From: an uncultured Lachnospiraceae bacterium
Lineage (GTDB): Bacteria > Bacillota > Clostridia > Lachnospirales > Lachnospiraceae
NCBI GenBank assembly: GCA_949878435.1
Contig: CATLAK010000009.1
Location: 1 to 64,000 of the forward strand
Length of the DNA: 64,000 bases
Reading direction: 5' to 3'
Each line of letters begins with the position of its first letter. Position 1 is the stretch's first letter. Shown in pieces: positions 8,847 through 17,761 of the stretch. A program made the position numbers and the translations under genes. The notes beneath the pieces are model-generated. The model did not search any database. It had not been told where the DNA came from and saw nothing but the letters and a program-made list of their open reading frames with translations.

Positions 8847-8903
8847 AAATTTTGTAAATGAATCACATTAGGTAGATTGCATTATAAAATTTGGTCCTTT
8901 TTA
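8843..8903 (+). terminator. Conditional leader terminator of the GlcNAc operon
   Basis: The perfect stem GACCAAATTTT/AAAATTTGGTC (8843-8853, 8886-8896) is followed by CTTTTTATT. It overlaps the RAT sequence, the classical arrangement for BglG-type control, in which bound regulator prevents the terminator from forming. Confidence 0.88.
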
Positions 8904-8984
8904 TTAGTTTTTTGGGCAGAATGCTTTCCGGCAGATGATCCCTGCAAAAGAAATAGCTTAAAAGGGAAATACGCAGGAAAAGTT

Positions 8985-9839
8985 ATGAAAGTCACGAAGA
9001 TAATCAACAACAGTGTGGTATCGTGTGTCGATCACGACGGCAGAGAACTTGTAGTCATGGGAAAGGGCATCGGTTTCGGCAAGAAGCCGGGGCAGGAAAT
9101 AGACGAAAATCTTGTAGAAAAGATTTTCAAAATGGACAATGAAGACAGTTTAGAGAGGCTTCAGGAGTTGCTTTCTAATATCCCCTTGGAATATATTCAA
9201 CTTTCAAATGAGATCGTTGCTTTTGCAAAATCTTCCGTGGGAATAGAATTGAATCAGAATGTATATCTTACTCTGGTAGACCATATGCATTTTGCGATTG
9301 AAAGATTCAAAAAAAATATGCATTTTGCAAACGCATTGTTCGGGGAAATCAAACTTTTTTATCCCAAGGAATATCTGGTCGGAAAGTATGCACTGCGCCT
9401 GATTGAAGAAAAGACGGGACTGCAGATGCCCGATGATGAGGCAGCATCCATAGCGCTTCATATGGTAAATGCGGAATATGATTCCAGAATCAGTGATACG
9501 TTCCGGATGACAGAAATAATCAGGGAAATGCTTGAGCGGATTGAAGATAAATTTCCTCAATTCAAAGAAAACTCTATGCATAAGGACTGGCTGGCGAGCA
9601 ATTTGAAGTATATGGCACATCGTCTGCTCAAACTTGAACCGGTTGAGGGAGCGGAAGATGAGGAATATCAAAACGCAATCAGGAAAAACTGTAAAGAGGA
9701 ATGCAGTGTGGTCGATGATATCAATGCATTTTTGACAGAGAAGTATCAGTGCTCTATGACGGCAGAAGAGAAGCTATATCTGGCGATAAGCATTAAAAGG
9801 ACCAGAGACACTTATAAAATTCAAAAAGGCTATCAATAA
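8985..9839 (+). CDS. BglG/LicT/GlcT-family transcription antiterminator
   Basis: A 284-residue protein with an RNA-binding CAT domain (about 1-56, KIINNSVVSC ... GKGIGFGKKPGQ) and two PTS regulation domains (about 70-165 and 175-284). PRD1 His residues are visible in VDHMHFAIE and ALHMVNAEY. In PRD2 the terminal LYLAISIKR segment has Ser where relatives usually have the second His. ATG 8985 follows AGGAAA; an earlier in-frame ATG at 8877 falls inside the leader terminator and is rejected. It should bind the RAT at 8820 and allow transcription of itself and the PTS/nag genes when GlcNAc is transported. Confidence 0.9.
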   Translation: MKVTKIINNSVVSCVDHDGRELVVMGKGIGFGKKPGQEIDENLVEKIFKMDNEDSLERLQELLSNIPLEYIQLSNEIVAFAKSSVGIELNQNVYLTLVDHMHFAIERFKKNMHFANALFGEIKLFYPKEYLVGKYALRLIEEKTGLQMPDDEAASIALHMVNAEYDSRISDTFRMTEIIREMLERIEDKFPQFKENSMHKDWLASNLKYMAHRLLKLEPVEGAEDEEYQNAIRKNCKEECSVVDDINAFLTEKYQCSMTAEEKLYLAISIKRTRDTYKIQKGYQ

Positions 9840-9863
9840 AATAACAAGCATGGAGGGGCGAAA

Positions 9864-10349
9864 ATGGGATTATTTGATTTTATGAAGAGCAAAAAGGGAA
9901 CCGTGATTTCTTCTCCGCTCAAGGGAGAGTGCATCCCCATTAAGGATGTGAAGGATCCCACCTTTGCGGAAGAGATTTTGGGGAAAGGAATTGCAATCAT
10001 TCCTGCAGAGGGCAGGGTGTATGCGCCGGCGGACGGGGTGGTAAGTACGGTATTCCCCACAGGTCATGCGGTAGGTGTGACCACGCCTGACGGGGTTGAA
10101 ATCCTGATTCATGTGGGAATGGACACCGTTGAACTGAAAGGTCAGTTCTTCCGGACGGTAGTGGAGGCAGATCAGGAAGTGAAGCGGGGCGACCTTCTTC
10201 TGGAAGCAGATATGGAGGCAATCAGCAAGGCTGGGTACGATACGGTGACACCCATGATCATCTGTAACAGTTCTGATTTTTCCGAAATCACATGCAAGAC
10301 GGAAGGAATGGTGGAAGCAGGAGATGAAGTGATGACCTGCTTTAAGTAA
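9864..10349 (+). CDS. PTS glucose-family IIA protein (EIIA-Glc/Crr type)
   Basis: A 161-residue single-domain IIA. The conserved His pair is at about 68 (PTGHAVG) and 83 (ILIHVGMDTV); the second is the phosphorylated residue. It receives phosphate from HPr and passes it to the IIB domain of the transporter encoded next. A GGAGGGG site precedes the start. It is a free-standing IIA, whereas some GlcNAc permeases carry it as a C-terminal fusion. The stop is followed in the same frame by an open stretch to 10508. Confidence 0.93.
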   Translation: MGLFDFMKSKKGTVISSPLKGECIPIKDVKDPTFAEEILGKGIAIIPAEGRVYAPADGVVSTVFPTGHAVGVTTPDGVEILIHVGMDTVELKGQFFRTVVEADQEVKRGDLLLEADMEAISKAGYDTVTPMIICNSSDFSEITCKTEGMVEAGDEVMTCFK

Positions 10350-10508
10350 GTGCAGCAAGTGCCTAAGGCACGGCAACATCTCAACATGGTAGAGGGACCG
10401 GATGAAATACTGCGGGAACTGCCGGTAGAATTTCAGAAGGCAATCTATAGAAGCAAAAAACAAATCATCATTTTGTGGCTAGGGCAAAATGAAAAGACAA
10501 GGGGGTAA
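10350..10508 (+). other. In-frame open stretch after the IIA stop; possible small ORF
   Basis: After the IIA stop TAA (10347-10349) the same frame stays open for 52 codons to TAA at 10506-10508. It contains an ATG at 10386 that would give a 40-residue peptide (MVEGPDEILRELP...). I see no ribosome binding site for that ATG. It may be untranslated spacer, a small gene, or a decayed extension of IIA. I do not recognise the peptide. Confidence 0.3.
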
Positions 10509-10514
10509 ATTTTT

Positions 10515-11984
10515 ATGATGAAATTTTTACAAAAACTGGGTAAATCATTGATGCTTCCAGTAGCGTGTCTGCCTATCTGCGGTATTTTGATGGGAATTGG
10601 ATATGCATTATGTCCGGCAACTATGCAGGGTGGTAACATTACTGGATTTTTGAATCTTTTGGGATTCTTCTTAGTTCAAGCGGGTGGTGCGCTGATTAAT
10701 AATATGGCATTGCTGTTCGTTATTGGGGTAGGCGTCGGCATGGCAGATGATCATGACGGCACAGCGGGTCTTGCAGCATTTGCATCATGGCTTATGATTA
10801 CAAATCTGCTTTCCGTAGGTACAGTAACTACATTGATGCCTTCTGTAGTAGAAAACGCAAACAAGTCACTTGCTTTCTCAGCAATTGCAAATCCGTTTAT
10901 CGGTATTCTTGCAGGTATCATTGGAGCAACCTGTTATAACAAATTCAAAACAACCAAATTACCGGATTGGCTTTCTTTCTTCAGCGGCAAGCGCTGTGTA
11001 GCTATTATTTCTGGTGTTGTTTCCATCGTTGTTGCAGCAATTTTGCTGTTTGTATGGCCTGTTGTATACGGTGCACTGCTTGCACTGGGCAACGGAATCG
11101 TAGGACTTGGACCGGTTGGTGCTGGTATCTATGCATTCTTGAACAGACTGCTGATTCCTACAGGTTTGCATCATGCACTTAATAATGTATTCTGGTTCGA
11201 TACCGTTGGTCTTGGCGATCTGACTCACTTCTGGGCAGGCGAAACAAGCGCAGACGTTTCATGGAGTCTTGGTATGTACATGTCAGGCTTCTTCCCTTGT
11301 ATGATGTTTGGTATTCCTGGTGCAGCACTTGCTATGATCCAGACAGCAAAAGAAGGCAAGAAGAAAGTTGCAATCGGTCTGGTAGCTTCCGCAGCTGTTT
11401 GTGCATTTGTCTGTGGTGTTACAGAACCCTTTGAATTTGGTTTCATGTTCCTTGCACCTGCTTTGTATCTGATTTATGCATTGTTATATGGTATCTTTAC
11501 CGTTATCGTTACATTGGTTGGATTCAGAGCCGGCTTCAGTTTCTCCGCTGGTGCAACCGACCTTGTTTTCTCCGCACCATTGCCTGCAGCTGCAAATACA
11601 TGGATGATCATTCCTCTCGGAATCGCAGCTTTTGCAGTATTCTATCTAGTATTCCGCTTCGCTATCGTGAAGTTTGATTTAAAGACACCTGGTAGAGAAG
11701 ATGACGATTTAGAAGCAGAGAAGAAAGTTGTTCTTTCCAATGATAACTTTACAGAAGTTGCAAAAGTTATTCTGGAAGGACTTGGCGGCAAAGGAAATGT
11801 TAAGTCTCTTGACAACTGCATCACAAGACTTCGTCTGGAAATCAATGACTATACATTGGTTGACGAGAAGAAGATTAAATCAGCAGGCGTTGCAGGCGTA
11901 ATGAGACCGAGCAAAACCGCGGTACAGGTAATTGTCGGCACAAAGGTACAGTTCGTTGCTGACGAAATGAAGAAGATGTTATAA
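10515..11984 (+). CDS. nagE: PTS N-acetylglucosamine/glucose-family IIBC permease
   Basis: A 489-residue protein with an N-terminal IIC membrane domain (about 10-385, many hydrophobic segments, and the substrate-region motif GVTEPFEFGFMF) and a C-terminal IIB domain (about 410-489). The phosphorylated Cys is in SLDNCITRLRL (about 435). It imports and phosphorylates an amino sugar or glucose. GlcNAc is preferred because nagB and nagA follow directly and a separate IIA precedes it. GGGGGT lies upstream of tandem ATGs at 10515 and 10518. Confidence 0.9.
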   Translation: MMKFLQKLGKSLMLPVACLPICGILMGIGYALCPATMQGGNITGFLNLLGFFLVQAGGALINNMALLFVIGVGVGMADDHDGTAGLAAFASWLMITNLLSVGTVTTLMPSVVENANKSLAFSAIANPFIGILAGIIGATCYNKFKTTKLPDWLSFFSGKRCVAIISGVVSIVVAAILLFVWPVVYGALLALGNGIVGLGPVGAGIYAFLNRLLIPTGLHHALNNVFWFDTVGLGDLTHFWAGETSADVSWSLGMYMSGFFPCMMFGIPGAALAMIQTAKEGKKKVAIGLVASAAVCAFVCGVTEPFEFGFMFLAPALYLIYALLYGIFTVIVTLVGFRAGFSFSAGATDLVFSAPLPAAANTWMIIPLGIAAFAVFYLVFRFAIVKFDLKTPGREDDDLEAEKKVVLSNDNFTEVAKVILEGLGGKGNVKSLDNCITRLRLEINDYTLVDEKKIKSAGVAGVMRPSKTAVQVIVGTKVQFVADEMKKML

Positions 11985-12024
11985 GGTATTATAGGCAAAT
12001 CATAATACCGAAACCCTAGCATGT

Positions 12025-12053
12025 CGGAGGTCCTTCGGGACCTCCGGTATTTT
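12025..12053 (+). terminator. UUCG-capped hairpin between IIBC and nagB
   Basis: A perfect 9-bp GC-rich stem CGGAGGTCC/GGACCTCCG (12025-12033, 12038-12046) is closed by a TTCG tetraloop and followed by GTATTTTC. The T run is interrupted, so it may be a partial terminator or an mRNA-stabilising or processing structure that lowers or protects nagBA expression. Confidence 0.6.
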
Positions 12054-12083
12054 CAATCAAAAAATAAAAAGGAGTATTGCAAA

Positions 12084-12812
12084 ATGAAGATCATCAGAGC
12101 AAAAGATTACAAGGATATGAGCAGAAAGGCAGCCAACATTATTTCTGCCCAGATTATTATGAAGCCCAATTGTGTACTGGGACTTGCTACTGGCTCCACC
12201 CCTATTGGAACCTATGATCAGCTGGTGGAATGGTATAATAAAGGCGACTTGGATTTTAGTGAGGTGACCACGGTTAACTTGGACGAGTATAAAGGTCTTA
12301 CAAGAGAAAATGATCAGAGTTATTACTATTTTATGAATGACAAGCTGTTTTCCAGAGTCAACATCAATAAAGACAGGACTTTCCTGCCGGATGGGATGGA
12401 ACCGGACAGTGATAAGGCGTGCAGAGATTATAATGAGATCATTGCATCAGTGGGTGGTGTAGATTTGCAGCTTTTAGGGCTTGGTCACAATGGGCATATT
12501 GGTTTTAATGAGCCAGGGATGGCATTTGAGGCAGAAACGCATTGCGTGAATCTGACAGAATCTACCATGAAAGCCAACCAGCGTTTTTTTGCATCCATGG
12601 ATGAAGTTCCGAAACAGGCGTATACTATGGGAATTAAGACAATCATGCAGGCAAAGAAGATCTTGATCGTGATAAGCGGTGAGGATAAAGCGCAAATCGT
12701 AAAGGAAGCCTTTTTCGGACCGATTACACCGAAGGTACAGGCTTCTGTATTGCAGCTTCACAATGATGTTATCGTAGTTGCTGACGAGGCGGCATTATCT
12801 CTGGTGAAATAA
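12084..12812 (+). CDS. nagB: Glucosamine-6-phosphate deaminase
   Basis: A 242-residue protein with the family motifs TGSTPIGTY, NLDEYKGL and GLGHNGHIGFNEPG. It converts glucosamine 6-phosphate to fructose 6-phosphate and ammonia. AAGGAG at 12069-12074 supports ATG 12084. A longer frame starting at 12021 would translate the UUCG hairpin and is rejected. The length equals the short form seen in Bacillus, without the C-terminal allosteric extension of the enteric enzyme. Confidence 0.97.
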   Translation: MKIIRAKDYKDMSRKAANIISAQIIMKPNCVLGLATGSTPIGTYDQLVEWYNKGDLDFSEVTTVNLDEYKGLTRENDQSYYYFMNDKLFSRVNINKDRTFLPDGMEPDSDKACRDYNEIIASVGGVDLQLLGLGHNGHIGFNEPGMAFEAETHCVNLTESTMKANQRFFASMDEVPKQAYTMGIKTIMQAKKILIVISGEDKAQIVKEAFFGPITPKVQASVLQLHNDVIVVADEAALSLVK

Positions 12813-12851
12813 AAGAAGATCTTTTGACAGGGAAGGGAGAGTCATTTTCTT

Positions 12852-13988
12852 ATGATTATTAAAAATGCCAGTGTATATACAGAAGATGAAAGATTTTTAA
12901 GTAAAGATATTTGGATAGAAAAAGATCATTTTGTGGATTGCGAGGAGAAGGTAAGCGACAAGACCGTCATCGATGGGACGGGGTGTTATGCGATTCCGGG
13001 ACTTACAGATATTCACTTTCACGGATGTGTGGGACATGATTTTTGTGACGGCACAGAAGAAGCAATCGATGCGATGGCGGCTTATGAGGCTTCTGTTGGT
13101 GTAACCAATATTGTTCCGGCAACGATGACGCTGGGGGAGGATACACTGCTGGAAATATGCAAAACAGCAAAGGCATACAGGGAAGCAGGACTAAAGGAAA
13201 AGCGGGCAAGGCTTTGCGGAATCAATATGGAGGGACCTTTTGTCGCTGCATCCAAGAAGGGCGCACAGAACGGCGCTTACATCAGGACGCCGGACCTTGA
13301 CATGTTCGACAAGCTGAATGAGGCTTCTGGCTTTATGGTGAAGCTGATTGCAATTGCGCCAGAAGTAGAGGGCGCGATGGAGTTTATCGAAAGAAGGCAT
13401 GATGAGGTGGTTATTTCACTTGCACACACGGCAACAGATTTTGATACGGCAGTTTTGGCGTTTGAAAAAGGAGCAAACCATGTCACTCATCTTTATAATG
13501 CGATGAACCCTTATACCCACAGGGCGCCGGGGCTGGTTGGAGCGGCTGTAGACACACAGAAGGTTGAGGTTGAACTGATCTGTGATGGCGTGCATATCCA
13601 TCCTGCAGCGGTAAGGACCACCTTTAAAATGTTTGGCGACGACCGCATCATATTGATCAGCGACAGCATGATGGCAACAGGACTTGAGGACGGCGATTAC
13701 AGCTTGGGGGGGCAGGCTGTGAAAGTGGTTGGCAATCTGGCGACGCTTCAGGACGGAACCATAGCAGGATCTGCCACGAATTTGATGGACTGTCTTAGAA
13801 CGGCAGTGCTTAAAATGGGAATCCCGCTGGAATCCGCGGTTAAATGTGCGGCAGTAAATCCCGCCAAAAGTGTAGGCATCTATGACCGCTACGGAAGTAT
13901 TGCGCCTCAAAAGAAGGCAAATGTTGTCCTGCTGAAAAAAGAAGACTTATCGTTAAGGCAAGTTGTATTGGAAGGACAGCTTTTATAG
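12852..13988 (+). CDS. nagA: N-acetylglucosamine-6-phosphate deacetylase
   Basis: A 378-residue amidohydrolase. The N-terminal metal motif is GLTDIHFHGCVGHDF, further ligands and catalytic residues are in SLAHTATD, NHVTHLYNAM and ISDSMMATG. It deacetylates GlcNAc-6-phosphate, the product of the PTS permease, and feeds NagB. It lies 39 bp after nagB and completes the transport-to-glycolysis route. A GGGAGAG site lies 11 bp upstream. Confidence 0.96.
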   Translation: MIIKNASVYTEDERFLSKDIWIEKDHFVDCEEKVSDKTVIDGTGCYAIPGLTDIHFHGCVGHDFCDGTEEAIDAMAAYEASVGVTNIVPATMTLGEDTLLEICKTAKAYREAGLKEKRARLCGINMEGPFVAASKKGAQNGAYIRTPDLDMFDKLNEASGFMVKLIAIAPEVEGAMEFIERRHDEVVISLAHTATDFDTAVLAFEKGANHVTHLYNAMNPYTHRAPGLVGAAVDTQKVEVELICDGVHIHPAAVRTTFKMFGDDRIILISDSMMATGLEDGDYSLGGQAVKVVGNLATLQDGTIAGSATNLMDCLRTAVLKMGIPLESAVKCAAVNPAKSVGIYDRYGSIAPQKKANVVLLKKEDLSLRQVVLEGQLL

Positions 13989-14016
13989 AAGGATAATCGC
14001 TTTAGAAAATAAGATA

Positions 14017-14058
14017 CACAAGGGAGGAATACAGTCTTTGGCTGTGTTCCTCTTTGTG
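14017..14058 (+). terminator. Long hairpin at the end of the nag operon
   Basis: CACAAG-G-GAGGAATACAG pairs with CTGTGTTCCTC-TTTGTG: 17 bp with one bulge and a seven-base loop (TCTTTGG). No T run follows, so it is not a standard intrinsic terminator. It may protect the 3' end of the nag mRNA or act with another factor. Confidence 0.5.
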
Positions 14059-14070
14059 GTATGTCCGATA

Positions 14071-14099
14071 TTTACTTTGGCGTCGTTTTAGTGTATATT
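14071..14099 (+). promoter_or_regulatory. Possible promoter for the zf-HC2/polA cluster
   Basis: TTTACT at 14071-14076 and TATATT at 14094-14099 are spaced by 17 bp, 44 bp before the zf-HC2 gene. Matches to consensus are moderate. Confidence 0.4.
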
Positions 14100-14143
14100 T
14101 AATAAAGTGAGATTAAGTGTAGGCATTGCAGTGAGGAACTGTC

Positions 14144-14470
14144 ATGACATGTAAAGATGCAGAGAAAATGATTCCTTTATTTCTCGAGGATGATCTTGAA
14201 ATGGATGATCTGCGGAAATTTATGGAGCATGTAGATCAGTGCGAAGAATGTAAGGAAGAGCTTACGATTCAGTTCCTTGTCACGGAAGGAATGGCAAGGC
14301 TGGAATCCGGCAATGTATTCGACCTTCAAAATGAACTAAAGTATTGTATGGAAGAGGCGGGGCATACTTTAAAATTAAGGGAAAGTATGAGGCTGCTTTT
14401 GTATGCGATTCAGGGGCTTACTTTGATTGCCGGAATTACGCTGATTATTTTATTGGTAGTTTTGTTTTAA
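14144..14470 (+). CDS. Small zf-HC2 membrane protein (anti-sigma-like)
   Basis: A 108-residue protein. The N-terminal zinc-finger pattern MTCKDAEKMIPLFL ... HVDQCEECKEEL matches the zf-HC2 domain of ZAS anti-sigma factors, and a single membrane helix lies at the C-terminus (about 83-107). Such proteins usually hold an ECF sigma factor at the membrane, but no sigma factor gene is adjacent. It is 41 bp before polA. Function beyond zinc-dependent membrane regulation is not supported. Confidence 0.75.
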   Translation: MTCKDAEKMIPLFLEDDLEMDDLRKFMEHVDQCEECKEELTIQFLVTEGMARLESGNVFDLQNELKYCMEEAGHTLKLRESMRLLLYAIQGLTLIAGITLIILLVVLF

Positions 14471-14511
14471 GTGATATGAATTAGCTTATGTAGGAAGGAT
14501 ATGGCGCAAGA

Positions 14512-17154
14512 ATGGAGAAATTGGTTTTAATAGATGGACATAGTATTTTGAACAGGGCGTTTTATGGAGTGCCTGATCTCACAAACAGTGCGGGACTTCA
14601 TACAAATGCCGTTTATGGTTTTTTGAATATTTTGTTTAAGATATTGGAGGAGGAGACACCGGATTATTTAACGGTGGCTTTTGATGTGAAGGCGCCTACC
14701 TTTCGCCATGAAATGTTCAAGGAATATAAAGGCACCAGAAAGCCTATGCCGGAGGAACTGCGGGAGCAGGTGCCGGTTTTAAAAGAGGTTCTTTCCGCAA
14801 TGGGAATCAAGATGATGGAAAAGGCGGGGCTGGAGGCGGATGACATTCTCGGCACGCTGGCAAAAAGAGCAGAAAAGGAAGGCATGGCGGTCTCACTGGT
14901 TTCCGGGGACCGTGATCTTTTGCAGGTTGCAACGGACAAGATTAAAATCAGGATTCCCAAGACAAAGGGCGGAAAGACAGAGATAGAGGATTATTATGCC
15001 GCCGATGTGGAGGCAAAATATCAGGTAAACCCCATCCAGTTCATTGATTTGAAAGCACTGATGGGAGATACGGCGGACAACATTCCGGGGGTTCCCAAGG
15101 TGGGGGAAAAAACAGCCACGGAGCTGATGGTGCAATTTGGCTCACTGGATGCCATTTATGCCCATGTGGAAGAGGTGAAAAAAAATTCCATACGAGAATC
15201 GCTGAAAGACAACGAAGAGCTTGCCCGCCTGTCTAAGGCACTGGCGACAATCCACGTGGACAGCCCCATTGAATTTGCTTTTGAGGAGGCGAAAGTACAT
15301 GATTTCTATACGGAAGACGCCTATGTGATTTTTAAGAGATTAGAGTTTAAGAATCTGCTGTCCAAGTTTGAAAAAGGAATATCTAACGAAGATATAACTG
15401 CAAAATTCCAGATGGTCGAGGAACTTGACGCCTGCGAGCGTGTGTTTGAACAGGCGCATGAGAAAGCGGATCAGGAAATTGGATTTGCCGTGCTTAAGGA
15501 TAAGGGAGAAGATGCGCTGGCAGGAATTGCAATTGCATTTGCAGACGGAAAAACCTTCTTTATACGCTGTCAGGGATTTTTGACGGAAGGCTATCTGAAA
15601 GAAAAGACGGCGGAGCTTGCTTTAAAGGGCAGAATTTCCTGCGGAAACATAAAAAGTGCGTATGATTATCTTGGAAGTGATGATACGGAGCGGTTCTTTG
15701 ATGTGGTGCTTGCTGCGTACCTGCTTAATCCCTTAAAGAATGATTATACGATTGCGGATGTGGCGAATGAACATTTAGGGCTGATGATTCCGGAGCGGGC
15801 ACAGCGCTTTGGAAAGGCATCGCTTATAGAGGCGTTGGAAGGTAAGCCGGAGGAGTTTACCTGGTATGCCTGCTTCCTCGCATATGTGAGCATGGCGGCG
15901 GCACCTGTGCTTAGGGAAAAACTTAAAGAGGCGGGAATGCTGTCCCTTATGGATGAGATTGAGATGCCTCTTACTTATGTGCTCTATGATATGGAGAAGG
16001 AAGGCATTTTGGTAAAACCGGAAGAACTGAAGGCATACGGAGAAGCGCTGACAGGGCGGATTCATGAGCTGGAACAGAAGGTTTATGCGCAGGCAGGGGA
16101 AGAATTTAATTTAAATTCCCCCAAGCAGCTTGGCGAAATCCTATTTGATAAAATGAAACTTCCGGGCGGAAAGAAGACCAAGACCGGCTATTCCACGGCG
16201 GCGGATGTGCTTGAGAAAATGGCGGAGGAACATCCTATCGTGGCGGATGTGCTGGAGTACCGCGGACTGGCTAAGCTAAAATCTACTTATGCAGATGGAT
16301 TGTCGGCATTCATAGGGGAGGACAACCGTATTCATTCCACTTTTAATCAGACAATCACAGCTACAGGGCGCATCAGTTCCACGGACCCTAATCTGCAGAA
16401 TATCCCTATGCGCATGGAACTTGGCAGGAAGATACGCAAAGTGTTCGTTCCGGCACAGGGCTGCATCTTTACCGATGCGGATTATTCCCAGATTGAGCTG
16501 CGGATCCTTGCGCATATGTCAGGTGATGAGCAGCTCATCGAGGCTTACCGCATGCATGCAGATATCCACAGGATAACGGCATCCCAGGTGTTCCATATTC
16601 CTTTTGACGAGGTGACGGATTTACAAAGGCGCAATGCAAAGGCAGTGAACTTTGGCATTGTATACGGAATCAGTTCTTTTGGCTTAAGCCAGGATTTAAG
16701 TATCACGAGGAAAGAGGCGGCTGAATATATAGAACAATATTTTGCGGCATATCCGGGAGTAAAAAATTTCCTTGATCAGGCAGTGGCGGATGCCAAGGAA
16801 AAAGGATATGTGACGACCATGTTCGGCAGGCGCAGACCAGTGCCGGAACTTAGCTCCAGCAATTTTATGCAGCGTTCCTTTGGTGAGCGGGTTGCCATGA
16901 ACTCCCCTATACAGGGAACGGCGGCGGATGTGATCAAGATTGCCATGATCCGGGTCTACAAGCGGCTGAAAAAAGAAAATCTAAAATCAAAATTGATTTT
17001 GCAGGTGCATGATGAACTGCTCATTGAGACGGTAAAAGAAGAAGCGCAGCAGGTGAAGCTGATATTGGAAGAGGAAATGAGTCATGCGGCGCAGCTGCGG
17101 GTTCATTTGGAAATCGATCTGCATGAGGGAAATGACTGGTATGAGGCAAAATAA
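14512..17154 (+). CDS. polA: DNA polymerase I
   Basis: An 880-residue family A polymerase. The 5'-3' nuclease domain covers about 1-290 (GDRDLLQVAT, GDTADNIPGVPKVGEKTA). A middle 3'-5' exonuclease-like domain covers about 310-480, where the usual acidic DxE motif is replaced by FAVLKD, so proofreading is probably lost, as in the Bacillus enzyme. The polymerase domain has motif A DADYSQIELRIL (about 655), motif B RRNAKAVNFGIVYG, and motif C LQVHDELL (about 833). It fills gaps in excision repair and removes Okazaki primers. coaE follows after 10 bp. Confidence 0.97.
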   Translation: MEKLVLIDGHSILNRAFYGVPDLTNSAGLHTNAVYGFLNILFKILEEETPDYLTVAFDVKAPTFRHEMFKEYKGTRKPMPEELREQVPVLKEVLSAMGIKMMEKAGLEADDILGTLAKRAEKEGMAVSLVSGDRDLLQVATDKIKIRIPKTKGGKTEIEDYYAADVEAKYQVNPIQFIDLKALMGDTADNIPGVPKVGEKTATELMVQFGSLDAIYAHVEEVKKNSIRESLKDNEELARLSKALATIHVDSPIEFAFEEAKVHDFYTEDAYVIFKRLEFKNLLSKFEKGISNEDITAKFQMVEELDACERVFEQAHEKADQEIGFAVLKDKGEDALAGIAIAFADGKTFFIRCQGFLTEGYLKEKTAELALKGRISCGNIKSAYDYLGSDDTERFFDVVLAAYLLNPLKNDYTIADVANEHLGLMIPERAQRFGKASLIEALEGKPEEFTWYACFLAYVSMAAAPVLREKLKEAGMLSLMDEIEMPLTYVLYDMEKEGILVKPEELKAYGEALTGRIHELEQKVYAQAGEEFNLNSPKQLGEILFDKMKLPGGKKTKTGYSTAADVLEKMAEEHPIVADVLEYRGLAKLKSTYADGLSAFIGEDNRIHSTFNQTITATGRISSTDPNLQNIPMRMELGRKIRKVFVPAQGCIFTDADYSQIELRILAHMSGDEQLIEAYRMHADIHRITASQVFHIPFDEVTDLQRRNAKAVNFGIVYGISSFGLSQDLSITRKEAAEYIEQYFAAYPGVKNFLDQAVADAKEKGYVTTMFGRRRPVPELSSSNFMQRSFGERVAMNSPIQGTAADVIKIAMIRVYKRLKKENLKSKLILQVHDELLIETVKEEAQQVKLILEEEMSHAAQLRVHLEIDLHEGNDWYEAK

Positions 17155-17164
17155 TAGGTGAGAT

Positions 17165-17761
17165 ATGAAAATAATTGGTATTACGGGCGGAGTCGGCGCA
17201 GGGAAATCCGCCCTCTTGCAGTATATAGGGGAAAGGTATCGCTGTAAGATTCTTACGGCGGACGAAATCGCCCATAAGGTAAAGGAGCCGGGACAGGATT
17301 GCTACCGGGAAATCGTAAGTCTTTTATCAACGGAGATTTTGGAAGAAGACGGCACCATACATAGAGGGAAGATGGCGGCGAAGATTTTTGGGTCAGAAGA
17401 GCTGCTTCAAAAAGTAAATGATCTGATTCATCCCGCAGTCAAGAAAAGGATCCTGGATGAAATAGCTGCGGCAAAGGCGGAGGGAAAGCTGGATTTTTTG
17501 TTTGTCGAAGCGGCGCTTCTTATAGAAGACGGTTATTTGGACATTGTGGATGAAATGTGGTATATTTATGCAAGAGAGGAAGTCCGCCGCAGGCGGCTGA
17601 AGGAATCCAGAAATTATACGGATGAAAAGATCGATGCGATTCTAAAGTCGCAGCTGGACGAGGAAGCATTTAAAAAGTATTGCAGTGTCGTAATTGATAA
17701 TAGTGAGGATCTGTCTGCCGCGTTTGGGCAAATCGACAGAAAATTGGGAGAGTATCTGTGA
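17165..17761 (+). CDS. coaE: Dephospho-CoA kinase
   Basis: A 198-residue P-loop kinase with GITGGVGAGKSALL at the N-terminus and the CoaE segments TADEIAHKV, IHPAV and VEAALLIE. It phosphorylates dephospho-CoA in the last step of CoA synthesis. The polA-coaE order is common in Firmicutes. The stop overlaps the next start by 4 bp (ATGA). Confidence 0.95.
   Translation: MKIIGITGGVGAGKSALLQYIGERYRCKILTADEIAHKVKEPGQDCYREIVSLLSTEILEEDGTIHRGKMAAKIFGSEELLQKVNDLIHPAVKKRILDEIAAAKAEGKLDFLFVEAALLIEDGYLDIVDEMWYIYAREEVRRRRLKESRNYTDEKIDAILKSQLDEEAFKKYCSVVIDNSEDLSAAFGQIDRKLGEYL

Noticed and set aside
8877-8984. Upstream in-frame extension of the antiterminator gene
   Set aside because: It starts inside the leader terminator, has no ribosome binding site, and the CAT domain begins at ATG 8985.
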